From Pontibacillus yanchengensis (GTDB lineage Bacteria > Bacillota > Bacilli > Bacillales > BH030062): DNA of 64,000 nt. Made by a program: the position numbers and the translations under genes. The stretch's first letter is position 1; the number at the start of each line of letters is the position of its first letter. Location of the stretch: NCBI RefSeq assembly GCF_009856295.1, contig NZ_WMEU01000003.1:1-64000 (forward strand). The letters are read 5' to 3'. Of this stretch, positions 1 through 8,956 are shown piece after piece. The notes under the pieces were generated by a model. The model searched no databases. It was not told the DNA's origin and saw nothing but the letters and a program-made list of their open reading frames with translations.

Positions 1-171
1 CACCCAGATTTATCCCCATACCCCGCCTACAAAACCAACACCCCCACCTCACATTTTCGTCATAAGCCTACATCTAAAACATAGACATGCATAGAAGAGG
101 TTTATCACGTAAAGTGCGTTGACCTTAAAAAGTAAAGCGTTTTCACTGCGTCTGGAAGAAAGGGGATGCTT

Positions 172-546
172 ATGGAATCTTTGCATGTCTATCACAATAG
201 TTATTTGATTACTTTAGTTTTTTTAGCGCTTGGGTTGCTTCTTCCAATTGTTGCATTGACGGCTGGACGGTTGCTTAGGCCTCATAAGCCTTTGAAGACG
301 AAGCAGACAACCTATGAGAGTGGGATCGAACCTTTTCAAGATGCACGGGTTCAGTTTCACGTCCAATATTATATGTTTGCTTTGTTGTTTGTCATTTTTG
401 ATGTGGAGACGGTTTTCTTGTATCCATGGGCTGTTGCGTATGATGCGTTAGGTGCATTTGCCTTAATTGAAATGTTGATTTTCATTGTCATGTTATTAAT
501 TGGGTTAATCTATGCTTGGAAAAAGAAGGTGCTACGATGGAGCTAA
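172..546 (+). CDS. nuoA: NADH-quinone oxidoreductase subunit A
   Basis: Membrane subunit of respiratory complex I, at the base of the membrane arm next to the quinone site. About 124 residues with three hydrophobic helices; the conserved NuoA loop with [12 protein letters not shown] and [11 protein letters not shown] is clear. An upstream in-frame ATG at 166 touches the AAAGGGG ribosome site, so the ATG at 172, six bases downstream, is the better start. First gene of an 11-gene nuo operon; its end overlaps nuoB by ten bases. Family assignment is secure. Confidence 0.95.
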   Translation: MESLHVYHNSYLITLVFLALGLLLPIVALTAGRLLRPHKPLKTKQTTYESGIEPFQDARVQFHVQYYMFALLFVIFDVETVFLYPWAVAYDALGAFALIEMLIFIVMLLIGLIYAWKKKVLRWS

Positions 547-1058
547 ACCTGGAGAATATCACACCTGAGCAAAGAGCTGAGCTAGAACGGAATGTATTTA
601 TGGCGACACTTGAGCAGCTGAAGGGGTGGGCACGGAGTAACTCTCTTTGGCCTTTAACGTTCGGACTAGCCTGTTGTGCGATTGAAATGATGGGGGTAGG
701 ATCGTCTCACTATGATGTCGATCGGTTTGGATCGTTTTTTCGAACATCACCGCGTCAGTCTGATGTGATGATTGTGTCAGGAACGGTAACGAAAAAAATG
801 GCTCCCGTTCTTCGTCGGTTATACGATCAAATGCCTGAGCCAAAATGGGTGATCGCAATGGGATCATGTGCTACAGCAGGCGGGCCATATGTGAATTCCT
901 ATTCCGTCGTTAAAGGGGTGGATCAAATCGTACCAGTCGATGTGTATATCCCTGGTTGTCCACCGAATCCTGCAGCGCTTATATACGGAATTAACAAACT
1001 TCAAGAAAAAATTCGCTACGAAGCTAAGACTGGAAAGCAGGTGATGCCGAATGACTAA
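537..1058 (+). CDS. nuoB: NADH-quinone oxidoreductase subunit B
   Basis: Peripheral-arm subunit of complex I that carries the N2 [4Fe-4S] cluster, which passes electrons to quinone. The four cluster cysteines are visible at residues 46, 47 ([10 protein letters not shown]), 111 (MGSCATAGG) and 141 (PGCPPNP). The start at 537 lies inside the last codons of nuoA behind an AAGGTG ribosome site; a longer frame from 516 would overlap nuoA further and lacks a good site. About 173 residues, normal for the family. Ends overlapping the nuoC start. Confidence 0.96.
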   Translation: MELNLENITPEQRAELERNVFMATLEQLKGWARSNSLWPLTFGLACCAIEMMGVGSSHYDVDRFGSFFRTSPRQSDVMIVSGTVTKKMAPVLRRLYDQMPEPKWVIAMGSCATAGGPYVNSYSVVKGVDQIVPVDVYIPGCPPNPAALIYGINKLQEKIRYEAKTGKQVMPND

Positions 1059-1962
1059 CAATCAGGAAAACAATAAGTCTCCAGAAGAACAGGAGAAGCC
1101 TGAACAGTCGAATCCAAACGAAGCATCCTACTCAATAGAAAAAGAAACCCCATCATCAGAACAGCCTGCAAACCAGTCATCAGAGCAAAATAAAGAAATG
1201 GATCAAACGTTTAATCAAGAAACAAATGCAAATGGAGGAGACTCGCCTAAAACGACCCAACAAACACCCTCCACAGCCAAGGAAGAAAGCAACGTTGTAG
1301 CACAAGATTCAGAAACAACGCCACCCGTTTCGTCTACAGAATCCAACGAAGATGAAGCCAAAAAGAAAGCTGCGGCAGCCGCCAAAGCAAAGGCAGCTGC
1401 TAAAGCAAAGGCAGCTGCTAAAGCAAAAGCTGCAGCAAAAACGAAATCGACCAAAGCTGAGGAAGCAGAAGAAGAACCCCCATCCTACAATCAACCCTTG
1501 CTAAACAAATATGTAGAGGTGATTGAAGAGCATCTAGGAGAGGACGTCATTGAAGAGGCCTATATCAATCGCCTGTCGAAGCATGTCCCAACCCTTGTCA
1601 CAACACCAGATGCCTATTTTCGTGTAGCGCAATTTTTAAAATACAATGAGCAGCTTGGTTTTGATTTCCTATCGGATTATCATGGGACAGATTTTGAAAC
1701 GCACTTCGAGCTTTATGCGCATCTCTATTCGTTCCTGAATCATCAGTCTATCGCGCTAAAGGTGAAATTGGATCATGAACATCCGAGTATTGAGTCATTA
1801 GCTCAACTTTGGGAGGGAGCCAATTGGCCGGAGTGTGAGGCGTATGATTTGCTAGGAATTGAGTTTCGCAATCATCCGAGTTTGCATCGTATTTTTCTAG
1901 GTGAGGAGTGGAGGGGCTACCCTCTTCGCAAAGATTACCAACCTCACGATGAGGAGGTATAG
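1051..1962 (+). CDS. nuoC: NADH-quinone oxidoreductase subunit C with Ala/Lys-rich N-terminal extension
   Basis: Peripheral-arm subunit of complex I. The conserved 30-kDa-subunit domain fills roughly residues 150-303 and ends in the signature [16 protein letters not shown] followed by [17 protein letters not shown]. Before it is a ~145-residue hydrophilic extension: a Glu/Gln/Ser/Thr-rich part, then a lysine-alanine tract around residues 105-135 built from AAAKAK units. Low-complexity NuoC extensions of this kind are known in Bacillus; their role is unknown. The gene overlaps nuoB by eight bases and is followed by nuoD after three bases. Confidence 0.93.
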   Translation: MTNNQENNKSPEEQEKPEQSNPNEASYSIEKETPSSEQPANQSSEQNKEMDQTFNQETNANGGDSPKTTQQTPSTAKEESNVVAQDSETTPPVSSTESNEDEAKKKAAAAAKAKAAAKAKAAAKAKAAAKTKSTKAEEAEEEPPSYNQPLLNKYVEVIEEHLGEDVIEEAYINRLSKHVPTLVTTPDAYFRVAQFLKYNEQLGFDFLSDYHGTDFETHFELYAHLYSFLNHQSIALKVKLDHEHPSIESLAQLWEGANWPECEAYDLLGIEFRNHPSLHRIFLGEEWRGYPLRKDYQPHDEEV

Positions 1963-1965
1963 TCC

Positions 1966-3066
1966 GTGTTACGAACAGAAGAAATGTTATTAAACGTAGG
2001 ACCACAGCATCCGAGTACACATGGCGTGTTTCGTCTTGTGGTCAAAATAGATGGGGAAATCATTACAGAAGCCAAACCGGTCATTGGTTATTTACATCGT
2101 GGTACAGAAAAAATAGCTGAAAATCTACAATACACCCAAATCATTCCGTACACCGATCGCATGGATTATTTATCCGCGATGACAAACAATTATGTAATTT
2201 GCCACGCAGTGGAAACGATGATGGACATTGAGATTCCTGAACGAGCAGAATATTTGCGTGTCCTCGCTATGGAGCTAGGACGTGTCGCTAGCCATCTCGT
2301 CTGGTTTGGTACCTATCTATTGGATATCGGTGCGGTTAGCCCATTTTTGTATGCCTTCAGAGAACGAGAGGCGATTATTAATCTATTAACGGAGCTCTCC
2401 GGTGCTAGATTAACGTTTAACTATATGCGTATTGGTGGGGTGAAATGGGACGCTCCAGATGGTTGGCTCGACCGTGTGCGTGAATTTGTTCCGTATATGA
2501 GGGAGCAATTGAAAGGCTACCATGATTTCGTGACAGGCAATGAAATTTTCCATCAACGAGTCAATGGGGTGGGCACCTACACAAGGGAAGATGCCATTAA
2601 TTATTCGTTGAGTGGGGCAAATTTACGTTGTACAGGAGTGGAGTGGGATTTACGTAAACATGAATCCTATTCCATATATGATCGTTTCCAGTTTGATGTG
2701 ATTACTCGTCAAGAAGGAGATGCCCTTGCCAGGTATCATTGTCGCATGGATGAGATAGAAGAATCGCTTAAGATTATTGAACAGGCGGTGGAGCAGTGTC
2801 CTGAAGAGGGTAAGATTCTCGCAAAAGTACCGAAAATCGTAAAGCCACCAAAAGGAGAGGCTTATGTCCGGATCGAGTCACCAAGGGGAGAGATTGGCTG
2901 TTATATTGCTAGTCAAGGCAAAAAAGAGCCATATCGCCTCAAGTTCCGCCGTCCGTCTTTTTACAATCTGCAAATCCTTCCGAAGCTTCTCGAAGGGGAA
3001 AATATGGCGAACTTGATTACCATCTTAGGCGGCGTTGATATTGTACTCGGGGAGGTTGATGGGTAA
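1966..3066 (+). CDS. nuoD: NADH-quinone oxidoreductase subunit D
   Basis: 49-kDa-type subunit of complex I that forms the quinone pocket together with NuoB. The N-terminus carries the family motif NVGPQHPSTHG and later GYLHRGTEK; 366 residues is the normal bacterial length. It begins with GTG at 1966, eight bases after a strong GAGGAGG ribosome site at 1951-1957. Its stop TAA shares bases with the ATG of nuoH (TAATG), which indicates translational coupling. Confidence 0.95.
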   Translation: MLRTEEMLLNVGPQHPSTHGVFRLVVKIDGEIITEAKPVIGYLHRGTEKIAENLQYTQIIPYTDRMDYLSAMTNNYVICHAVETMMDIEIPERAEYLRVLAMELGRVASHLVWFGTYLLDIGAVSPFLYAFREREAIINLLTELSGARLTFNYMRIGGVKWDAPDGWLDRVREFVPYMREQLKGYHDFVTGNEIFHQRVNGVGTYTREDAINYSLSGANLRCTGVEWDLRKHESYSIYDRFQFDVITRQEGDALARYHCRMDEIEESLKIIEQAVEQCPEEGKILAKVPKIVKPPKGEAYVRIESPRGEIGCYIASQGKKEPYRLKFRRPSFYNLQILPKLLEGENMANLITILGGVDIVLGEVDG

Positions 3067-4061
3067 TGACATCCTTTCTACAAGCAGAACCGAGCTCTAC
3101 TCATCTCCTCACCCAGTTTCTCATGGGAACGAGTATGCTGATGCTCGTCCTCGGTTTCGTCACCTTTGCCATTTTAGCAGAACGAAAAGTGATGGGCTAT
3201 ATGCAACTGCGACACGGTCCGAATCGTGTCGGAGGGCGCTTTGGTCTGTTGCAAACAGTAGCAGATATTCTCAAGTTGTTAACAAAAGAAGATACCCGAC
3301 CAAAGCTTGCGGATAAGCCTTTATTTATTCTTGCTCCGGTTATTGCGTTCACACCAGCATTTATGGTCCTGGCGGTAATTCCTTTTACAGATGCGTTTCA
3401 TTTTTCCGATATCGGCGTTGGATTACTTTACTACATTGCAATCTCAGGCGTATCGACCATCGGTATCGTAACAGCAGGTTGGGCTTCGAATAACAAGTAC
3501 GCCTTAATGGGAGGCATGCGTTCAGCGGCACAAATGATTTCCTATGAGATTCCGCTTGTGATGTCTGTGATTGGGGTTGTTTTGCTAACAGGAAGCCTTA
3601 ATTTAATCGACATTGTAGAAGCTCAGCAGCACATTGCGTTTATATTGATTCAGCCGATTGGGTTTATTGTTTTTGTGATTGCCGCCAATGCAGAATTGAA
3701 CCGGACGCCGTTCGACTTACCTGAAGCAGAATCTGAGCTAGTTGCTGGCTATCACGTTGAGTATTCTGGGTTCCGCTGGGCGTTTTTTATGCTGTCTGAG
3801 TATGTATATCTATTTGCGATGGCTGCGCTTGTCACGGTTTTATTTTTAGGAGGATGGAATGCGATACCAGGCCTTGGATTTATTCCAGACGCGTTTTGGT
3901 TTATTGGAAAATTCATGCTGATGATGTTCTTCTTTATTTGGATTCGCGTTTCATTACCACGTATTCGCGTGGATCAGCTAATGGAATTTGGCTGGAAGGT
4001 TCTCTTACCTGTAGCGCTCGCGAATATTTTTCTTACGGCGATGTTGAAACAGCTATTTTGA
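3066..4061 (+). CDS. nuoH: NADH-quinone oxidoreductase subunit H
   Basis: Membrane subunit of complex I that links the quinone chamber to the proton-pumping antiporter-like subunits. About 331 residues with eight or so hydrophobic helices. Family signatures are visible, including LAERKVMGYMQLRHGPNRVG near residue 38 and NRTPFDLPEAESELVAGYH near residue 213. Translationally coupled to nuoD. It is followed by a 278-bp gap filled by a dispersed repeat before nuoI, an unusual break in this operon. Confidence 0.95.
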   Translation: MTSFLQAEPSSTHLLTQFLMGTSMLMLVLGFVTFAILAERKVMGYMQLRHGPNRVGGRFGLLQTVADILKLLTKEDTRPKLADKPLFILAPVIAFTPAFMVLAVIPFTDAFHFSDIGVGLLYYIAISGVSTIGIVTAGWASNNKYALMGGMRSAAQMISYEIPLVMSVIGVVLLTGSLNLIDIVEAQQHIAFILIQPIGFIVFVIAANAELNRTPFDLPEAESELVAGYHVEYSGFRWAFFMLSEYVYLFAMAALVTVLFLGGWNAIPGLGFIPDAFWFIGKFMLMMFFFIWIRVSLPRIRVDQLMEFGWKVLLPVALANIFLTAMLKQLF

Positions 4062-4104
4062 TAGTTTAGGAATTTATTAGATTCAAAGCATGTGTGTGAT
4101 GTGG

Positions 4105-4307
4105 CCACGTCCAGCTCCAGCGCCCAGCAAACTTCCTGCACGTCTTTACGATAAGTCAACATCGAATCGCTACCGCTAGCCGTGTTTCCTCGCCCTAAAC
4201 GATGTAGGTTGGTTCGATGTTGCTGCATGACGGAGCGGTTTTAATAGAACTTCCTATACATCACCGTTAGATAGTTTGTACGTCGCTAAACGGTCGCTTG
4301 CGCTTTT
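4105..4307 (+). repeat. Dispersed intergenic repeat (CTCCAGCGCC...CGCTTGCGCTTTT family), copy inside the nuo operon
   Basis: About 200 bp, beginning near GTCCAGCTCCAGCGCC and ending in GTCGCTTGCGCTTTT, without an open reading frame. Related full copies lie at 10566-10777 and 38306-38516, shorter or variant ones at 38155-38301 and 25362-25479, and fragments near 17657 and 22309. In this copy the inner block, about 4192-4256, is in reverse orientation compared with the copies at 10.7 and 38.4 kb. It sits between nuoH and nuoI, so it must be transcribed with the operon. No transposase is encoded; a small non-autonomous or structured element is inferred. Confidence 0.8.
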
Positions 4308-4339
4308 AATTAAATTGGGTTGTAAAGGAGGCGGAACGG

Positions 4340-4759
4340 ATGAAAGGAATAGGAAAAGGGCTAGCTTATACGTTGAAAAATATGTCCAAAAAGCAAATGA
4401 CATACGCGTATCCAGAAGAGCCAATACCAATGCCTGACCGATTTCGTGGCATCCAAAAGTTTTATCCCGAAAAGTGTATAGTTTGTAATCAGTGCTCCAA
4501 TATTTGTCCTACCGATTGTATTGAATTAACAGGCAAAAAACACCCTGATCCCACAGTTAAAAAGAAAATCATTGATACGTATGACATTAATTTTGAAATT
4601 TGCATTCTTTGTGACCTGTGTACAGAGGTATGTCCAACCGAAGCGATTATCATGACCAACAATTTCGAGCTTGCGGAGTATTCACGGGATGAGCTGTTTA
4701 AAAACCTCGAATGGTTGGATGAAAATGAGGAGAACATTCGAGAGGAGAACAAGGCATGA
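4340..4759 (+). CDS. nuoI: NADH-quinone oxidoreductase subunit I (2 x [4Fe-4S] ferredoxin-type)
   Basis: Iron-sulfur subunit of the peripheral arm that carries clusters N6a and N6b. Two CxxCxxCxxxC motifs are visible, with cysteines at residues 46, 49, 52, 56 and at 88, 91, 94, 98, each followed by proline. About 139 residues; the C-terminus is acidic. The start follows an AAAGGAGG ribosome site at about 4324-4331. It is separated from nuoH by the inserted repeat but overlaps nuoJ by four bases. Confidence 0.95.
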   Translation: MKGIGKGLAYTLKNMSKKQMTYAYPEEPIPMPDRFRGIQKFYPEKCIVCNQCSNICPTDCIELTGKKHPDPTVKKKIIDTYDINFEICILCDLCTEVCPTEAIIMTNNFELAEYSRDELFKNLEWLDENEENIREENKA

Positions 4760-5265
4760 GTGGGGAAGTAATGATGTTTCTTGTCCTTGCTACCATCGCT
4801 ATTTTCGGCGCGTTGGTTATGTTGAATGCTAGTAAAGTCATTCATATGCTGTTAGCTCTGGTATTGACCTTTTTAAGCATAGCAGGACTTTACGTCATGC
4901 TATCTGCTGAGTTTGTTGCGGTTGTTCAGGTGTTGATTTATTCAGGTGCGATATCTATCATGATGATCTTTGGCATCATGCTGACCAAACACCATGATGA
5001 AGCACAAGAACGGAAATATCGTTCTTCCCAAAGAGGATGGCTTGTTGGCGTAGCTATGGTACTCTTTTTTGGCATCATGTATGCCTTGATTGAAGGCGTA
5101 AACTTTGGTGGAACCGCTCTAGACCTTCACGTAGAGAATACAAAACAAATCGGTCTTAGCCTGTATGCTCACTATGTCATTCCATTCGAACTTGTATCCA
5201 TTGTATTGTTGGTTGCCTTTATTGGTGCAATTCTCCTGGCCAAACGAGAGGAGGATACAGAATGA
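4756..5265 (+). CDS. nuoJ: NADH-quinone oxidoreductase subunit J
   Basis: Membrane subunit of complex I. About 169 residues with five hydrophobic helices; the conserved third-helix region [19 protein letters not shown], typical of NuoJ, is visible near residues 53-72. The start overlaps the end of nuoI (ATGA) and the end overlaps nuoK (ATGA), as in many complex I operons. Confidence 0.94.
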   Translation: MSGEVMMFLVLATIAIFGALVMLNASKVIHMLLALVLTFLSIAGLYVMLSAEFVAVVQVLIYSGAISIMMIFGIMLTKHHDEAQERKYRSSQRGWLVGVAMVLFFGIMYALIEGVNFGGTALDLHVENTKQIGLSLYAHYVIPFELVSIVLLVAFIGAILLAKREEDTE

Positions 5266-5567
5266 CCGTACATGCGTTTTTATTGCTAGCTGCTGCGTTA
5301 TTTGCACTCGGATTTTTCGGTGCGTTATCGAAGCGCAATACTGTCATTGTACTCATCAGTATTGAATTGATGTTGAATGCCGTTAACTTAAATTTGGTGG
5401 CCTTCAGTAAATTTGGAGTAAACCCTGCGATTACAGGGCAAATCTTCTCCTTATTTTCGATTACAGTAGCTGCGGCGGAAGCGGCTGTTGGATTAGCTAT
5501 TCTAATTGCTTTGTATCGCAATAAGGCGACCGTTCAAGTAGAAGACATGAATGAAATGAAAGGTTGA
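5262..5567 (+). CDS. nuoK: NADH-quinone oxidoreductase subunit K
   Basis: Small three-helix membrane subunit of complex I, related to MrpC antiporter subunits. About 101 residues. It shows the expected [20 protein letters not shown] helix with the conserved glutamate, and the later [15 protein letters not shown] helix with a second conserved glutamate; both are part of the proton-transfer path in the family. The start overlaps the nuoJ stop by four bases. Confidence 0.95.
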   Translation: MTVHAFLLLAAALFALGFFGALSKRNTVIVLISIELMLNAVNLNLVAFSKFGVNPAITGQIFSLFSITVAAAEAAVGLAILIALYRNKATVQVEDMNEMKG

Positions 5568-5610
5568 GGAGAAGTGAATGAACAGTTGCATATAGAAGGG
5601 ACTGTGTAAT

Positions 5611-7488
5611 ATGACGCAAATTGCTTGGATTGTCCCATTACTTCCACTGATGACGTTTTTGGCATTTTTTATCTTCCGAAAAGCTAAATGGCATTACATG
5701 TGTAGCACAGCTGGAATCATTACAACCGGGTTAGCTCTTTTGGGATCGTTTCTCGTTCTAATGGGACAGATGATTGGTGGAAATGGAGGAGCAACCATTA
5801 AGTGGCTAACGGTTGGAGATACCACTTTCACAATAGGGTATGTGATCAATCCATTAAATGCCCTCATGCTTGTTATCGTCTCCCTTGTAAGCTTATTGGT
5901 TCATATCTATTCAAAAGGATATATGGCTAGAGAAGAAAGACTGGGCACATTTTATGCCTACCTTGGGTTCTTTACCTTTGCAATGCTAGCACTTGTCCTA
6001 TCTCCGAATCTATTACAGCTCTATTTGTTTTGGGAGCTGGTGGGACTAGGGTCATTTTTATTGATTGGATTTTATTTTCATAAAACCGAAGCGAAGGCAG
6101 CCGCTAAAAAGGCATTTCTTATGACCCGTGTCGGGGATGTCGGGCTATTAATTGGCATGATTTTATTGTTTTGGGAGATTGGAAGCCTCGAGTTTAGTGC
6201 GATTTTTCAAGCTGTATCGGGGGGCGATATGGACGAGGGAATGGTCACGTTGATTGCTTTGCTTATCTTCGTTGGGGCAGTCGGAAAATCAGGTCAATTC
6301 CCACTACATTCCTGGTTACCTGATGCGATGGAAGGGCCAACACCCGTATCCGCACTGATTCATGCTGCTACCATGGTTGCGGCTGGGGTGTATTTAGTAG
6401 CAACGCTATACCCTTTATTCGAAGCAAGCGATACAGCCATGTTGGTGGTCGCTATAACAGGAGGGTTTACCGCCATATTTGCGGCGTGTATCGCCATCGT
6501 GCAAACCGATATAAAGCGTGTCCTTGCCTACTCCACCGTTTCCCAGCTAGGCTACATGATGCTGGCACTTGGTTCCGCTGGGTATGTAGCAGGCGTCTTT
6601 CATTTAACGACACATGCTTTTTTTAAAGCTCTATTATTCCTTGCAGCAGGAAGCGTCATCCATGCGGCACACACTCAACTCATTGGAGAAATGGGAGGGC
6701 TGTGGAAGCGGATGAAGGGAACAGGGTGGTTATTTTTAATCGGTACGCTCGCCATTGCTGGAATGCCATTATTCTCAGGATTCTTCAGTAAGGAAGAAGT
6801 ACTGCTAGCAGCTTGGAATGAGGGCCATTATGTACTCTTTACCCTAGCTTTAATCACGGCCTTTTTAACGGCATTTTACATGTTCCGATTATTTTTCTTA
6901 GTCTTCATGAGCAAAAAAATTATCCCTTATAAGAGGCGGAAGAAGATTCTTGAATCACCTCGCGTGATGATCATGCCTATGGTTGTGTTAGCTTTTCTTG
7001 CTGTTGGCGCTGGTTATATCAACACTAGTTGGTATGGTCCTTTTCTTGGGGAATGGTTGGCTTCTGGAAATGAATATATCACGTTTCACCACCATGAAGG
7101 GGCAGGATGGCTGATGGCAGTAACCACACTCATGACGTTCCTTGGTATTTGGTTGGCGTATGGGATGTATCAAAAGGAAAAAATCGATCGCAACTATTTG
7201 CCAGAAGCGTTTCCTGGTGTGTATGAGGCGGTTTTCAATGGATTTTTTGTAGATGCGGTGTATCAACGAACGTTGGTATTGGCTACAAAAGGAGTTGGCA
7301 TCGTCGGGGTATGGGTGGAAACTTACATCATTCAAGGGATTCTCGACCTCATAGAAGACGTCACGATTCTAGTAAGCAAGCTAGCCTCCAAACTACAAAA
7401 CGGACAGGTTCAAACGTATGGAACGATGGTTGGCGTTGGACTTGTTGTATTATTGCTGATCGGGCTTATGCAAGGGAGGTACTTTTAA
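5611..7488 (+). CDS. nuoL: NADH-quinone oxidoreductase subunit L
   Basis: Distal antiporter-like proton-pumping subunit of complex I. About 625 residues with more than a dozen hydrophobic helices; the proton-channel core SWLPDAMEGPTPVSALIHAA and the following TDIKRVLAYSTVSQLGYM are intact. Preceded by a GAAGGGA ribosome site. Its stop codon is immediately followed by the nuoM start. Mrp-type antiporter subunits are related, but the setting inside a full nuo operon fixes the role. Confidence 0.95.
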   Translation: MTQIAWIVPLLPLMTFLAFFIFRKAKWHYMCSTAGIITTGLALLGSFLVLMGQMIGGNGGATIKWLTVGDTTFTIGYVINPLNALMLVIVSLVSLLVHIYSKGYMAREERLGTFYAYLGFFTFAMLALVLSPNLLQLYLFWELVGLGSFLLIGFYFHKTEAKAAAKKAFLMTRVGDVGLLIGMILLFWEIGSLEFSAIFQAVSGGDMDEGMVTLIALLIFVGAVGKSGQFPLHSWLPDAMEGPTPVSALIHAATMVAAGVYLVATLYPLFEASDTAMLVVAITGGFTAIFAACIAIVQTDIKRVLAYSTVSQLGYMMLALGSAGYVAGVFHLTTHAFFKALLFLAAGSVIHAAHTQLIGEMGGLWKRMKGTGWLFLIGTLAIAGMPLFSGFFSKEEVLLAAWNEGHYVLFTLALITAFLTAFYMFRLFFLVFMSKKIIPYKRRKKILESPRVMIMPMVVLAFLAVGAGYINTSWYGPFLGEWLASGNEYITFHHHEGAGWLMAVTTLMTFLGIWLAYGMYQKEKIDRNYLPEAFPGVYEAVFNGFFVDAVYQRTLVLATKGVGIVGVWVETYIIQGILDLIEDVTILVSKLASKLQNGQVQTYGTMVGVGLVVLLLIGLMQGRYF

Positions 7489-8952
7489 ATGGGCTGGTTA
7501 ACGTTACTCGTCTTTTCTCCAATGGTTGGAATTCTGTTGTTAATACTCGTACCATCCACACAGGATAAGCTGCAAAAAAGGATAGCTGTCAGTTGTTCCA
7601 TCCTTCCTTTGTTATTGGCGTTGATCGTGTATCAGCAATTTCACAGTGGGGCGAACTTATCACTTAGCATTCCGTGGATATCCTTTGGACAGTACCCGTT
7701 CCTCTATACAATTGAGTACGATTTAGGAGTCAGTGGCTTTTCGTTAGTATTGATCATATTAACAGCCGTTTTAATGGTCGTGTCGATGGTGACAGCCACG
7801 ATGCAAATCGATAAAGCTTGGAAACAGTATGCTCTCCTTACCCTTTTACTTGAAATCGGCATACTCGGCGTATTTGCATCCCAAAATCTCATTTTATTTT
7901 TCATATTTTTTGAGCTCACCCTTGTTCCGATGTTTTTACTCATTGGAAGGTGGGGCGGTTTTGAAAAAGAAAGAGCAGCATACAGTTACCTTCTCTATAA
8001 CGGGGTTGGTTCCGCCATTTTACTAATCGTCATGGTTGTATTGTTTGCCAATGTAGGCAGCACTAACTATGAAGCAATAGCGAATGCATCGCTAAGCGAA
8101 GAGTTGAGCATGGGATTGTTGATTGCGTTACTCCTTGCATTTGGCGTGAAACTACCTATTGTCCCATTACACACATGGATGGTCCGCGTTCATGTGCAAG
8201 CACCGCCTGCTTTAGTGATGATTCATGCTGGCGTGTTGTTGAAGATTGGTGCCTACGGTTTGATGCAGTTTGGAATTGGCTTTTTCCCAGCCGCCTTTCA
8301 AGACGTCGCACCACTCCTTGCCATATTAGGGTTAGTCAATCTACTTTATGGGGCATGTATAGCCTTCGTACAAAAAGAACTACGTAGCATCTTCGCCTAT
8401 TCTAGTATCTCTCACATGGGAATCGTGTTATTAGGAATTGCGGCTATGAATGAAGCTGGATTGCAAGGAGCAATGTTTCAAACCGTCTCCCATGGATTGA
8501 TTGCAGCGCTTGTCTTTTTCCTAATCGGAGTGCTCAAGGCGAAAACAGATACAACCCATATGAGGCGTTTAGGTGGACTATCCAGAACCATGCCTGTAAC
8601 AGCAGGTGTACTATTAGCGGTTGGATTAGCTTCTCTTGGATTACCAGGCATGAGTGGTTTCGTTAGTGAATTTATGACGTTTCTTGGGATATTTGAATCC
8701 ATGCCTGTTATCGCAGCCATCGGTACAATCGGGATCATTCTTACAGCTGCTTATATTTTAAGAGCGATAATGGACATAACCTTCGGAAAAGAAGTGCTAC
8801 CCCAGGATGGAGTAATGGATTTGCAGGGGAAAGAATGGATTCCTGTCAGCATCATGCTTGGATTGATCGTTCTCATTGGTGTGTTTCCTACCTCCTTGAC
8901 CCATTCCATCCAAACCAGTGTGGAAGCAATCGTGCTTAGGATAGGAGGGTAA
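7489..8952 (+). CDS. nuoM: NADH-quinone oxidoreductase subunit M
   Basis: Antiporter-like proton-pumping subunit of the complex I membrane arm. About 487 residues with many hydrophobic helices; family motifs include FFELTLVPMFLLIGRWGG, PLHTWMVRVHVQAPPALVMI and RSIFAYSSISHMGIV. It starts directly after the nuoL stop and ends four bases before nuoN. Confidence 0.95.
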   Translation: MGWLTLLVFSPMVGILLLILVPSTQDKLQKRIAVSCSILPLLLALIVYQQFHSGANLSLSIPWISFGQYPFLYTIEYDLGVSGFSLVLIILTAVLMVVSMVTATMQIDKAWKQYALLTLLLEIGILGVFASQNLILFFIFFELTLVPMFLLIGRWGGFEKERAAYSYLLYNGVGSAILLIVMVVLFANVGSTNYEAIANASLSEELSMGLLIALLLAFGVKLPIVPLHTWMVRVHVQAPPALVMIHAGVLLKIGAYGLMQFGIGFFPAAFQDVAPLLAILGLVNLLYGACIAFVQKELRSIFAYSSISHMGIVLLGIAAMNEAGLQGAMFQTVSHGLIAALVFFLIGVLKAKTDTTHMRRLGGLSRTMPVTAGVLLAVGLASLGLPGMSGFVSEFMTFLGIFESMPVIAAIGTIGIILTAAYILRAIMDITFGKEVLPQDGVMDLQGKEWIPVSIMLGLIVLIGVFPTSLTHSIQTSVEAIVLRIGG

Positions 8953-8956
8953 CGAG

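Noticed and set aside
1215..1494. Minus-strand Ala/Phe-rich ORFs inside nuoC
   Set aside because: Shadow translations of the Ala/Lys codon repeats of nuoC.
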